13,728 bases of DNA from JBBRZF01 sp038236965. Its GTDB lineage: Bacteria; Acidobacteriota; Terriglobia; Terriglobales; Acidobacteriaceae. The notes beneath the pieces were generated by a model. The model was not told the origin of the DNA. It saw only the letters and a list, made by a program, of their open reading frames with translations, and did no database searches. Positions 1 to 7,284 of this stretch are shown here, in pieces (positions within the stretch are counted from its first letter, which is position 1; each line of letters begins with the position of its first letter). The DNA is taken from assembly GCA_038236965.1 (NCBI GenBank), contig JBBRZF010000090.1, positions 1 through 13,728 of the forward strand, read 5' to 3'. Both the position numbers and the translations under genes were made by a program.

Positions 1-2
1 AA

Positions 3-500
3 TGCTACACCGACGTTCCGCTTAAGATTTCCGGTTATCAGCCGGCAACGCTGACTGGTACGTGGACGGTTAAGGTCAAACTGAACGGCTTGGCGCTGTT
101 TACGACGGCATTTACGATTGCACCCGGTCATGTAGCCAGCACACCCCAAGTGAAATCGTACATGATGACTCGAAACAAGCCATCGACATGCGATATCAAC
201 ACGCCGCCGGTCGCCGCGACGGCCTTTCTGTCTACCGATCCTCAAGCTCTCCTCTGGTTTTACGTTACGGGTGTTCAGGTTGGCGATGTCGCTTCAAGTG
301 AGTACTATACACCCTCCGGGCAATTATTTGGTCCGGCGAGTGGTCCTTGGGACGCGGCCACATCTGCGGGTGCGAAGTGCTTCACGGATGTTCCGCTGAA
401 GATTGCCGGCGACCAAGCCGCGACTATGCTGGGAACGTGGACTGTAAAGGCCAAGATGAACGGGCAATTGCTTTTTACATCAACGTTTACAATCAGTGGC
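3..500 (+). repeat. Tandem protein-domain repeat, 375-bp period
   Basis: Bases 3-125 and 378-500 encode closely similar peptides (C-Y/F-TDVPLKI, GTWTVK, NG, LFT, FTI) offset by exactly 375 bp. The DNA has diverged at many third positions, so the duplication is old or under selection. The first copy is cut by the window edge, and more copies may lie upstream. Confidence 0.8.
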
Positions 501-1265
501 GTTACCACATCCCGGCCCGTTATCAGGTCCGGGGGCGTTATCAGCGCGAGCGCATTTGGAGGCTCTTCCAGCATTGCGGCGGGCACGTGGATCGAGATCT
601 ACGGATCAAACTTATCGTCTAAGACGCGATCATGGAGTTCTGCCGATTTTAACGGCTCCAATGCCCCAACGGCGTTAGATGGAGTCAGCGTCACGGTCAA
701 TGGACGCGCCGCCTTTATCGATTACATTAGCCCCGGTCAGATAAACGCGCTGGTGCCGTCCAACGTGGGGACCGGACCTATGCAAGTAACCGTAAAGAAC
801 GGGGCGGCAACGAGTGACGCATATTCAGTCGTTGCCAAAGTGATGGAACCAGGTCTCTTGGCACCGCCAACATTCCAAATCAACGGCAGACCCTACCTCG
901 CCGGACTATTGCCTGATGGCCGAACGTTCACTCTGCCGCAAGGCGCACTTTCGGGAACGCCGTCGCGCCCCGCTAAACCTGGAGAGACAATTGTTCTTTA
1001 TGGCGTTGGCTTCGGTCCAGTGACGCCGGATACGCCTGCGGGTGTCATCGTCAACCGATCAAACACGCTGGTATCCCCCCTGCAAATCTCCTTCGGAGGC
1101 GTTTCGGCGCAACTGACGTATAAAGGATTGGCGCCGGGCTACACGGGATTATACCAATTTAACGTGGTGGTGCCGAACGTATCCGACAGTGATGCAGTCC
1201 CGGTTTCCTTCAACCTCGGGGGTACCACTGGGGCCAAGGCTCTGTACATCGCCGTGCATAGGTAA
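3..1265 (+). CDS. Exported repeat protein with Solibacter-type C-terminal (TIGR03437-like) domain, 5'-truncated by window edge
   Basis: The frame is open from base 3 to the TAA at 1263-1265 (420 visible residues), so the TTG at 90 is probably internal and the true start lies outside the window. Visible residues 1-41 and 126-166 are two copies of one segment (TDVPLKI, then GTWTVK, then FTI) exactly 125 codons apart, so a beta-sandwich-like unit is tandemly repeated. From about residue 173 comes a TIG/Ig-like region (TWIEIYGSNLS, ISPGQINALVPSNVGTG), followed at about 327-420 by VLYGVGFGPVTP and GLAPGYTGLYQFNVVVP. These are hallmarks of the C-terminal domain that is abundant in Solibacter and relatives. 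That family occurs on exported, probably surface-attached proteins of unknown role; no catalytic residues are evident. The family call is firm, the function unknown. Confidence 0.85.
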   Translation, partial: CYTDVPLKISGYQPATLTGTWTVKVKLNGLALFTTAFTIAPGHVASTPQVKSYMMTRNKPSTCDINTPPVAATAFLSTDPQALLWFYVTGVQVGDVASSEYYTPSGQLFGPASGPWDAATSAGAKCFTDVPLKIAGDQAATMLGTWTVKAKMNGQLLFTSTFTISGVTTSRPVIRSGGVISASAFGGSSSIAAGTWIEIYGSNLSSKTRSWSSADFNGSNAPTALDGVSVTVNGRAAFIDYISPGQINALVPSNVGTGPMQVTVKNGAATSDAYSVVAKVMEPGLLAPPTFQINGRPYLAGLLPDGRTFTLPQGALSGTPSRPAKPGETIVLYGVGFGPVTPDTPAGVIVNRSNTLVSPLQISFGGVSAQLTYKGLAPGYTGLYQFNVVVPNVSDSDAVPVSFNLGGTTGAKALYIAVHR

Positions 1266-1890
1266 ATACTGTGAGGACGAGCACGGAGCTGGAACTCATG
1301 CGCTTATGTTCGAACCAACCAATGACGGTCGTGGATCCAACCGGCGAGATCAGGATCTGTTAGGTATTGACCGGCGGCGCGCCCACTCCACGAACGTGAC
1401 GAAACGTGCCGCTCGTTCTTCTGACTTTCACTGGATCAACGGCTCACTGCCATACCAATCGGCGCGCAACGCGCCCTCCGGCTCCGAGCAATTGATCGGG
1501 GCACGGAGAGCCTCATTTTAAATGCTTCTGAGCCCGCCAACACTTCGTGGCGGGCTCCTGATACTGTTCCGGCGCAAACTCCACCGCAAACACTGCTCGA
1601 TTGGGTTGCTCGTGGGCTGATGGAGCCAAGGCGGAGAAAGAGGCGGCCACGCTCATGACGCAAGAGTTTATGCACTGGTCAATCTCAGGGGATGTGCATC
1701 CATCTCCCCATGTTTACCTGGGGGACTATCACGACATACATGGCTGTTTACATCGGGAGTGTTTCTGGTGAGGACCGAAATCGAGGGAGCGACCTCGCGC
1801 CCACGACCACCGCATATCTGGACGCTCTTACACGGTTCCGCGGGTATGGGCAGTAGGGTGTTTAGCCGTCTGCGATACGTCACATACCCT
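1266..1890. other. Gene-free stretch between convergent genes
   Basis: This 625-bp region separates the plus-strand gene ending at 1265 from the CHAT gene ending at 1891. Several short open frames exist on both strands, but none shows a recognisable domain, a ribosome binding site or family-like composition. The only clear structure is the run of hairpins at 1461-1557, annotated separately. Confidence 0.6.
1461..1557. other. Three consecutive strong hairpins (structured RNA or terminator candidate)
   Basis: Hairpin 1 is GGCGCG-CAA-CGCGCC (1461-1475). Hairpin 2 pairs 1476-1487 with 1496-1508: 12 base pairs with one bulged A at 1503 and one G-U pair, closing an 8-nt loop. Hairpin 3 pairs GAGCCCGCC (1530-1538) with GGCGGGCTC (1549-1557). 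A short T-run (CATTTTAAA) sits between hairpins 2 and 3, and no T-tract follows hairpin 3 on the plus strand. The position between convergent genes fits a termination region; a structured RNA or a repetitive palindromic element would also fit. No known RNA family was recognised. Confidence 0.4.
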
Positions 1891-4800
1891 CTACTGCCAA
1901 TCGCCGTTGACAACGAACCCGGCCCAATAGTATGGATCGGCCCAAGACGGTTGCTTCGACATCTCCATCTGTGCGGCACGTAGAGCAGCACCCACGCTTC
2001 CCCTTATGGTCCCGGCCTGCCGAAGGTGACGATAAAATTTCACCATCAGCTCGCGTGTGGCCAGATCGTCAACCCTCCATAGTGTCGATACAACAGAGGT
2101 CGCACCGGCAGACATGAATGCTTCCGTCAGACCCGCAATCCCTTCGCCACGTATCTCTCTTCCCAGGGCTGTTTCGCAAGCACTAAGAACTACCAGATCG
2201 GCGGTCACGCTTAACGTCACGATGTCGTTGAGCGTAAGGAAGCCGTGTTGTGGTCTTCCTTGTTGATCGAACAATGAAAGAACTAGTCCAGACAACTCTG
2301 GCTCCTGGCTGTTCAGAAGTCCATGTGTGGCGAAATGCAGTATTTGATAATCGTCCAACTGATGGTCAACAAGCGCAGTAATGTTGGCTTTGAAGTCCAT
2401 AAGTGTGATAACGTCTTTCCCATGGAACACTTCTGAAATACCATCAATCTCCGAACGCGTGAACGGTAAGCGTGTAAACCCCCGGTCCCCGTTGCCAGTC
2501 TGTTTACCCGATCGTTCCAGTCTCAACTCTTCGAGCGACCTCATAACAGCAGGTGAGTGAGCCGCCAACACTGGCCGGGATGTCGCCACTGAGGACACCC
2601 GAGGATCCGACGCGGAGAAAACAGGATCGCCGATAAGGGCAACTCCGCTGGGCGAACTTGGGCGGTTCCGGACGGCGCTCCTCACGTAGGAAATCGCAGA
2701 TCCAGACGGAATGATAGTAATCTCGTTGTCGTTGATCCAAGGCACAATGGTCCCGTCGGCCTTTTTTATGTCGAGAGCGCCGAAGGGAAGATAATGAAGC
2801 GGACCGTCAGGAGCGATGATCACCCGCTTACCTCGGATGAGCGGAAGGACCGGATCGAGTAATAGTTTAGTTAAAGGGGCACTAGCATCGCGCAGCGCCG
2901 CCGTGCGCACCGCCTTCGAAATGAACTGAGAGACCTGGGAGGGTCTGCCTAAACTGATGGCGGCGCGAAACGACGTGACAAGGTGCTCTAATCCATCACG
3001 GCTTCCAAGCGGCCATGCCTTTACAGACTCTCTGGTTACCATCCATAGATACGCTGACTGAGTTGTGAGCGCGTATTCCAAGAGCACATCGTCGGGCCCT
3101 AGCAGTGCCTGAAGACCGCTGACGGAGACAGGACGCCTTGAGTTTACCTCTGAGCTGTGCCTGAGCTGACTATTGAGTTGGTCTCGTTTTGCGGAACCAA
3201 CCGCAATGTCTTGACGTAATGCTTGTAGATGTGATCCATCACCGTTCACGAGGCTTGACAACTCCTCACGGTATTTGGCTGCAAGGTCGGAGGAAAGGGT
3301 GTCCCGTTGTCGAGCAAGGTCTCTTGGAAGACGGACTCTCTCTGCGACCTCGGGACGGAGTGACTCGAGAAAGGTTCGCGCCCTTGCTCGCTCAGATATT
3401 TCTAGAGCCTTGGCGGACCCCTCTTGTGGATTGGCCATCAGCACGTCAATGTAGAGATCGTAGACAAATCTCATGTTACTTGCAAATGCTGTTTGCAGAA
3501 TAGGAATCGTCACGCGTGCGCGAGTGGATTCCACCAACTGAATGGCATTGTCAAGGTGCTTTCGGGCGTCATCGAGGTGGTTGAGTCTTTTAGCAAGACC
3601 GGCCAGTGCAGAAAGAGCCCAGACTGTTCTGCCAATATCGGTAACCGTTTCGGACATCGACAGCGCTTGTTTCAGACACTGTTCGGCTTTGGATACCTCA
3701 TTACGACGGGCGTGCGCCGAAGCAAGTGAGAAGAGGCACCTCGCTCGCAACGGTTTAGAGCCAATCTGGTCGGCAATTGTGAGAGCGGCTTGGTAGGCCA
3801 GCATATCGTCGTTCCGCTTGGCCGTTTGGCACATATCGCCGATCTGTAGCTGGATCTCAGCTTCCGCGAACCGGTTGCCATCAACCTTTAGCTTCGTAAG
3901 CGCAGCGCGAGATAGGGTCAAAGCGTTGTTGTAGTCCCCACGGAGGGCATGGAGTCTTCCAAGGGTGCTTTCGGCAAAGGCTGCGTCTAGGAACGACACC
4001 CCCGCAATGTGTCGTGCCTGTCCACAAAACTGGAACGCAAGTTGCAATTCGCCCAATTGTTGATATGTTTGGCAAATGAACCGGAGTGCACGGGATTGTC
4101 GTGTACGGTCGTTAGATTGTCTGGCAAGCGTCAAAGCCCTAGAAAAGAAGTCAATGGCTTTAGGATCTCCGCTGCCATAAAAGGCTGCCAAGCTGATCAT
4201 TATCGAGTATTCGCTGTTTGTCAGGCGGGCCGAAGTGGCGAAATCCAGAGCGCTCATGTACGTTTGCAGTTGGCGATCATACTCACCGTTCACACCGTAC
4301 CATCCGCCAAGGGTTAGTAGGACCTCGACACGCTCCGGACCGAGATATGACTCCCCAGCACTTACCTTCAAGGCGTCGTCAAGCAAGCTGAACCCGGCTT
4401 GGCGTCGGCCGAGGAAAGACTCCGTCCCAGCTCTATACAGTTGGGTCTTGACGTACCACCGGTACGATCGAATCGACTGAAACGCGGCAGTGGCCATGTG
4501 ATAAGCGTCTATCGCCTCGGATCGTTGCCCCGCTCGGACCCGAACAAGACCGATCCAGAATAGTGCGCATCCGCGCGCCATGCGGTCGCCGGTTTGTTCC
4601 GCAGCGGTGAGTGCATAGCCGTAGAACCGCAACGAAGGCTCGTAGCGGTGCATTGAGCTATTGACCATGCCGAGGTGCAGCATCAGAGATGGGTCCGTGG
4701 CGGCGGCAGCAGTCTTGGAAGGGGATTGAGCCAGGGCTGTACTTAACAACGCTTCGGCCTTGAGGTTCTTCGTCTGACCGTATTGCAGAAGCCCAAGAGC

Positions 4801-5388
4801 GTGATATGTAAGGGCAGCCTTAGGAGAATCGCCCATTATACGATAGGTGGATTGTGCAGCCATGATGTCGGCTTCCGCTTTTGCGTAAGCATTGCGGCGA
4901 AGGCCGTCGCGTACCGCTGCATAGAACAACCGATCAGCCTCGAAATGAGTCCGGTCTGCCGTCGTACTGTCCCGTACTGAGTTAAGGGCAACGATATATT
5001 CCCCTATGCCGTCAGCGATAAATGTGTCGACACCCATGTTCCAGTCCTCCGCACAGCGAAGTTCAAGGGTGTACGATCCGGATTCCGTGGCGACCAGCGC
5101 TAAACGGTCTTCACCGTGGTACTTACCGGGAAACCAAAGGCTGATCGACTCGGCCTTGCTCGGAGCCCGCACCGCGATTTGTAGTAGTATTTCGCTATGC
5201 GAAATGCTGATTTCGGCGACCTGGTTTCGTCGAAGGCTCATTTGGAAGGACGGGCTCTCGTTGGGACAGGTCATGCGACCTCGAATCGGGCTATTCGGGA
5301 CAAGTCGTGCCTGGTCGTATGCCAGGATCGCGGTGCTGCTACAAGCAACAAAGACGATGAAACCGACCAATCGAAGGATTATCTGCAC
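1891..5388 (-). CDS. Exported TPR-CHAT caspase-like protease
   Basis: This 1165-residue protein has a GTG start at 5388-5386, preceded by GGAGA at about 8 nt. Residues 1-23 form a signal peptide (hydrophobic IILRLVGFIVFVACSS, then AILA). Residues about 28-140 look like a beta-sandwich similar to PPC-type domains. Residues about 145-640 are helical repeats of TPR type (for example ALTYHALGLLQYGQ, ALEISERARARTFLESL), followed by a charged linker. The C-terminal CHAT domain (about 790-1165) carries HFATHG with H1022 and LSACETALG with C1071, the expected catalytic His/Cys pair of clan CD peptidases, and ends in the usual YYWAGFVVNGDW. CHAT proteases cleave protein partners, with TPRs as the binding platform; the substrate here is unknown. 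The gene stands alone, with no adjacent gasdermin-like or CRISPR gene. The signal peptide places it outside the cytoplasm, which is inferred. Confidence 0.9.
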   Translation of the reverse strand: MQIILRLVGFIVFVACSSTAILAYDQARLVPNSPIRGRMTCPNESPSFQMSLRRNQVAEISISHSEILLQIAVRAPSKAESISLWFPGKYHGEDRLALVATESGSYTLELRCAEDWNMGVDTFIADGIGEYIVALNSVRDSTTADRTHFEADRLFYAAVRDGLRRNAYAKAEADIMAAQSTYRIMGDSPKAALTYHALGLLQYGQTKNLKAEALLSTALAQSPSKTAAAATDPSLMLHLGMVNSSMHRYEPSLRFYGYALTAAEQTGDRMARGCALFWIGLVRVRAGQRSEAIDAYHMATAAFQSIRSYRWYVKTQLYRAGTESFLGRRQAGFSLLDDALKVSAGESYLGPERVEVLLTLGGWYGVNGEYDRQLQTYMSALDFATSARLTNSEYSIMISLAAFYGSGDPKAIDFFSRALTLARQSNDRTRQSRALRFICQTYQQLGELQLAFQFCGQARHIAGVSFLDAAFAESTLGRLHALRGDYNNALTLSRAALTKLKVDGNRFAEAEIQLQIGDMCQTAKRNDDMLAYQAALTIADQIGSKPLRARCLFSLASAHARRNEVSKAEQCLKQALSMSETVTDIGRTVWALSALAGLAKRLNHLDDARKHLDNAIQLVESTRARVTIPILQTAFASNMRFVYDLYIDVLMANPQEGSAKALEISERARARTFLESLRPEVAERVRLPRDLARQRDTLSSDLAAKYREELSSLVNGDGSHLQALRQDIAVGSAKRDQLNSQLRHSSEVNSRRPVSVSGLQALLGPDDVLLEYALTTQSAYLWMVTRESVKAWPLGSRDGLEHLVTSFRAAISLGRPSQVSQFISKAVRTAALRDASAPLTKLLLDPVLPLIRGKRVIIAPDGPLHYLPFGALDIKKADGTIVPWINDNEITIIPSGSAISYVRSAVRNRPSSPSGVALIGDPVFSASDPRVSSVATSRPVLAAHSPAVMRSLEELRLERSGKQTGNGDRGFTRLPFTRSEIDGISEVFHGKDVITLMDFKANITALVDHQLDDYQILHFATHGLLNSQEPELSGLVLSLFDQQGRPQHGFLTLNDIVTLSVTADLVVLSACETALGREIRGEGIAGLTEAFMSAGATSVVSTLWRVDDLATRELMVKFYRHLRQAGTIRGSVGAALRAAQMEMSKQPSWADPYYWAGFVVNGDWQ

Positions 5389-5597
5389 GGTAACGTTCTC
5401 CAGCCCTCTGCTGTCGAGTTGGTGCTGTGGTCAGATCTGATCACGCCCTGTGCTGAGCTGCTGATTGTCGCCACGCTCCCGGCACATAACAGAGACTTTG
5501 CTTTTTGTCACGATAGTGTACACTTTCTTGTTTACTAGAATATAGGTCGCAATTTGCGAGCGCTATCCTTCGACCCAACACCAAGTGTGCCGGTTAC
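5389..5597 (-). promoter_or_regulatory. Upstream region of the CHAT gene with two palindromes
   Basis: This 209-bp region between the CHAT start and the recombinase remnant contains a perfect 10-bp palindrome, AGTGTACACT (5515-5524), and a perfect inverted repeat, TCGCAA-T-TTGCGA (5547-5559). Their centres are about 33 bp apart, near three helical turns. Both are candidate operators for the minus-strand CHAT gene. No convincing -35/-10 pair was found, so the promoter itself is not placed. Confidence 0.25.
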
Positions 5598-5795
5598 TTA
5601 TAGTCCCGCTTTTCCGGCCGCGTTCTCCTTATCAAATACCGTCCCCTCACGGATGTAGCGCCGGACCATTTGGACGCTCCGGTGGCCGGTCTGGTTCATG
5701 ATGGCGCGTTCGCTGGCGCCTACGGCGGCCAGTTGGCGACCGGAGACCGGGATCCTCGGATCGGATGAGTCATCGGGTATCAGTTGGAAGGACAT
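5598..5795 (-). pseudogene. Tyrosine recombinase (phage-integrase family) C-terminal remnant
   Basis: This 65-residue fragment has the C-terminal signature of a tyrosine recombinase: ASERAIMNQTGHRSVQMVRR then Y, with H38 (TGHRS) and the nucleophile candidate Y47 nine residues later, followed by the familiar ending ENAAGKAGL. The N-terminal domain, the first catalytic Arg and the HxxR box that normally precedes this part are absent. The remnant runs directly from VSG to RQLAAVGASERAI, where relatives usually have an HSLRAG-like stretch, so an internal deletion is likely. An in-frame TGA lies seven codons upstream of the ATG. It cannot be an active recombinase and is a relic of a past mobile element. 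The family call is strong; the deletion reading is inferred. Confidence 0.8.
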
Positions 5796-5817
5796 GAATG
5801 GTGCGTTCGGTCAAGGT

Positions 5818-5997
5818 TTACGCGAACTCGATCGACGGCAAGAGCTCTGCCGCGAATGTCGTACGCCCACCGAGCTCCTCGAGCACTTCCACCCGAACAC
5901 CCCGAGCGCGCGGAAAGGCGCGACGGATGGCGGCGACGACCTTTTCAACGGGCTGCGGATTGCTGCGAACGAGCTTCTTTTTTGTATTTTTGATCAT
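5818..5997 (-). CDS. Small hypothetical protein, 59 aa
   Basis: The ATG is at 5997-5995 and TAA at 5820-5818. The product begins with a lysine-rich MIKNTKKKLVR, continues with a predicted helix (VEKVVAAIRRAFP) and then an alternating stretch suggesting beta strands (RVEVLEELGGRTTFAAELLP). Codons in this frame are rich in G/C at the third position over residues 19-59, and the opposite strand reads as a low-complexity Ser/Arg/Thr peptide, so the minus frame is the better coding candidate. It lies 22 bp upstream of, and on the same strand as, the recombinase remnant. No ribosome binding site is visible. The family is not recognised; it may be part of the degraded element. Confidence 0.4.
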   Translation of the reverse strand: MIKNTKKKLVRSNPQPVEKVVAAIRRAFPRARGVRVEVLEELGGRTTFAAELLPSIEFA

Positions 5998-6213
5998 GTG
6001 GAATTGATATAGATAACGCGATGGTGGACCGTCATATAAAAATCACCCCCTGTGGCCTAAAGTCGGCAGCGGCCGCGTTCGTTTGTTACAGAGATTCTGA
6101 TGAGTTGCCATACGTATGCTAATTCTATGCCGCATTTCACACATGGCTTATGGTAGACTTTCGTAGCGTGTTTTCCCGGTTCTCCGGAATTCCATTGACT
6201 GGAGAGTTCTCAA

Positions 6214-7284
6214 GTGCCGAAAAGGTCGATATGGTTTTTGGTTCTGCAGCTAAGCACGATATTGGGCCTATCAGCGGGCCCTATCACGGTGGACTTTGAG
6301 GGCATTCAAGAAATTACCCCTAATCAAGTGGCCACGGCTCATTTCGTCTTCTCCAGCAACCTAGCCTCGTCCGGAGATCCGGGCAGCAGCCCCAATGAAC
6401 TGCTGTCGGTGAGATTCAGCGGCGTTTCGAGCCTGATGATTACCGGCGATCCTGCCGGCGGGTCGTTTGTTTTGAATGATCTGAACTACGCAGCAGACTC
6501 GCAAACAGCGGTTACCGGATCCATCTTCCGACCGATCTCACTTCTAGGTGGTTTAATGGGTGTCCTGCTGATTCGTCAGCGTCGCCGGTCGCTTTCACGC
6601 AGTGCCTTACGAGGAGTGGTAATAATCGCTGCGTTCAGTGCGGTTCCCGCTTTGGCACAGCACACTCTCGGCGGAACCTTCGTCTCACCCCACTGGACGA
6701 TCGCCGGCCAGCCATCGCAATTCACCTTTCAGATCAGTATCACCGACCCTAAGGCCATCCCGTCCAGCGTGAACCTTGTTCGCAAAGCGACAAACGGCGC
6801 CATTACTGTCGTCGACCGTCTTCATGATGATGGCGTGAACGGCGACGCCGTAGCGGGGGATGGCATCTACACTTGGCAGGGCGCCATCACCGAGCCTGCG
6901 ATCGGGCAGGTCACTTACCAGACATCCGTAGCATTCCTCGGCTCGCTGCTGCGGGTGGAAGCCGATTTTCAGCCCATCTTCGTTCAAGCGGCCAACGGCG
7001 CTTCCTCCTCCCTCGCCGCCCTCTCCGCAAGTCTCGCAGCCGGCGATGTGGCCTCCGCCATCACTTACTTCGAAGACACGTCAACAGCTTCAGCTCTTCT
7101 CGGGCAGCTCGGTTCCGCCGCCCTCGGCCAACTCGCCTCTTCCTTCTCCGCCGCCCGCTTGGTAAGTACCAAGGGCGATCTCAAAATTTACATAATTCCG
7201 TGGACCCCGCCTGGCGGGACCGCCCTTGACCTCGAAATCATCCTCGGCATTGATTTCCGCGGCAATTGGTTGGTAATCACATGA
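6214..7284 (+). CDS. Fused exported protein: PEP-CTERM-like module plus choice-of-anchor-X-like module
   Basis: This 356-residue protein has a GTG start at 6214 preceded by GGAGAG (6201-6206). Residues 1-21 are a signal peptide. Residues 24-95 are a shortened beta domain starting VDFEG and ending NELLSVRFSG and ITGDPAGGSF. Residues 106-120 are hydrophobic and followed by RQRRR (121-125), like a PEP-CTERM anchor that lacks the PEP motif. A second signal-like segment follows without a break (133-149, ending PALAQ), then a beta module with DDGVNGDAVAGDGIYT (205-220). A C-terminal region (260-356) of Ala/Ser-rich helix and strands completes it. The two halves match the separate genes at 9894 and 10520. 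The stop overlaps the next gene by ATGA, which implies coupled translation. A segment of about 65-80 residues present in the 9894 paralogue is missing here. The role is unknown, but envelope location is likely. Confidence 0.75.
   Translation: MPKRSIWFLVLQLSTILGLSAGPITVDFEGIQEITPNQVATAHFVFSSNLASSGDPGSSPNELLSVRFSGVSSLMITGDPAGGSFVLNDLNYAADSQTAVTGSIFRPISLLGGLMGVLLIRQRRRSLSRSALRGVVIIAAFSAVPALAQHTLGGTFVSPHWTIAGQPSQFTFQISITDPKAIPSSVNLVRKATNGAITVVDRLHDDGVNGDAVAGDGIYTWQGAITEPAIGQVTYQTSVAFLGSLLRVEADFQPIFVQAANGASSSLAALSASLAAGDVASAITYFEDTSTASALLGQLGSAALGQLASSFSAARLVSTKGDLKIYIIPWTPPGGTALDLEIILGIDFRGNWLVIT

Noticed and set aside
1189..1521. Plus-strand open frame of 110 codons spanning the end of the first gene and the following region
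   Set aside because: It overlaps the real gene end, runs through hairpins 1 and 2, and has no recognisable domain or ribosome binding site.
1436..1675. Minus-strand open frame of 79 codons
   Set aside because: It is rich in Arg/Ser/Cys, crosses all three hairpins and resembles no family; it is more likely a shadow of structured DNA.
1560..1770. Two overlapping plus-strand frames (one containing TLMTQEFMHWSISGDVH) that looked protein-like
   Set aside because: They are in different frames over the same bases, each is short, neither has a good start signal, and no family was recognised.
1891..5388. Type III-E CRISPR (Craspase) or gasdermin-linked CHAT system
   Set aside because: No Cas-like, CRISPR or gasdermin-like gene is present, and the protein has a signal peptide unlike the cytoplasmic members.
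6109..6118. CATACGTATG perfect 10-bp palindrome upstream of the gene at 6214
   Set aside because: It is a single short palindrome with no second site or promoter alignment; one such site is expected by chance in a window of this size.
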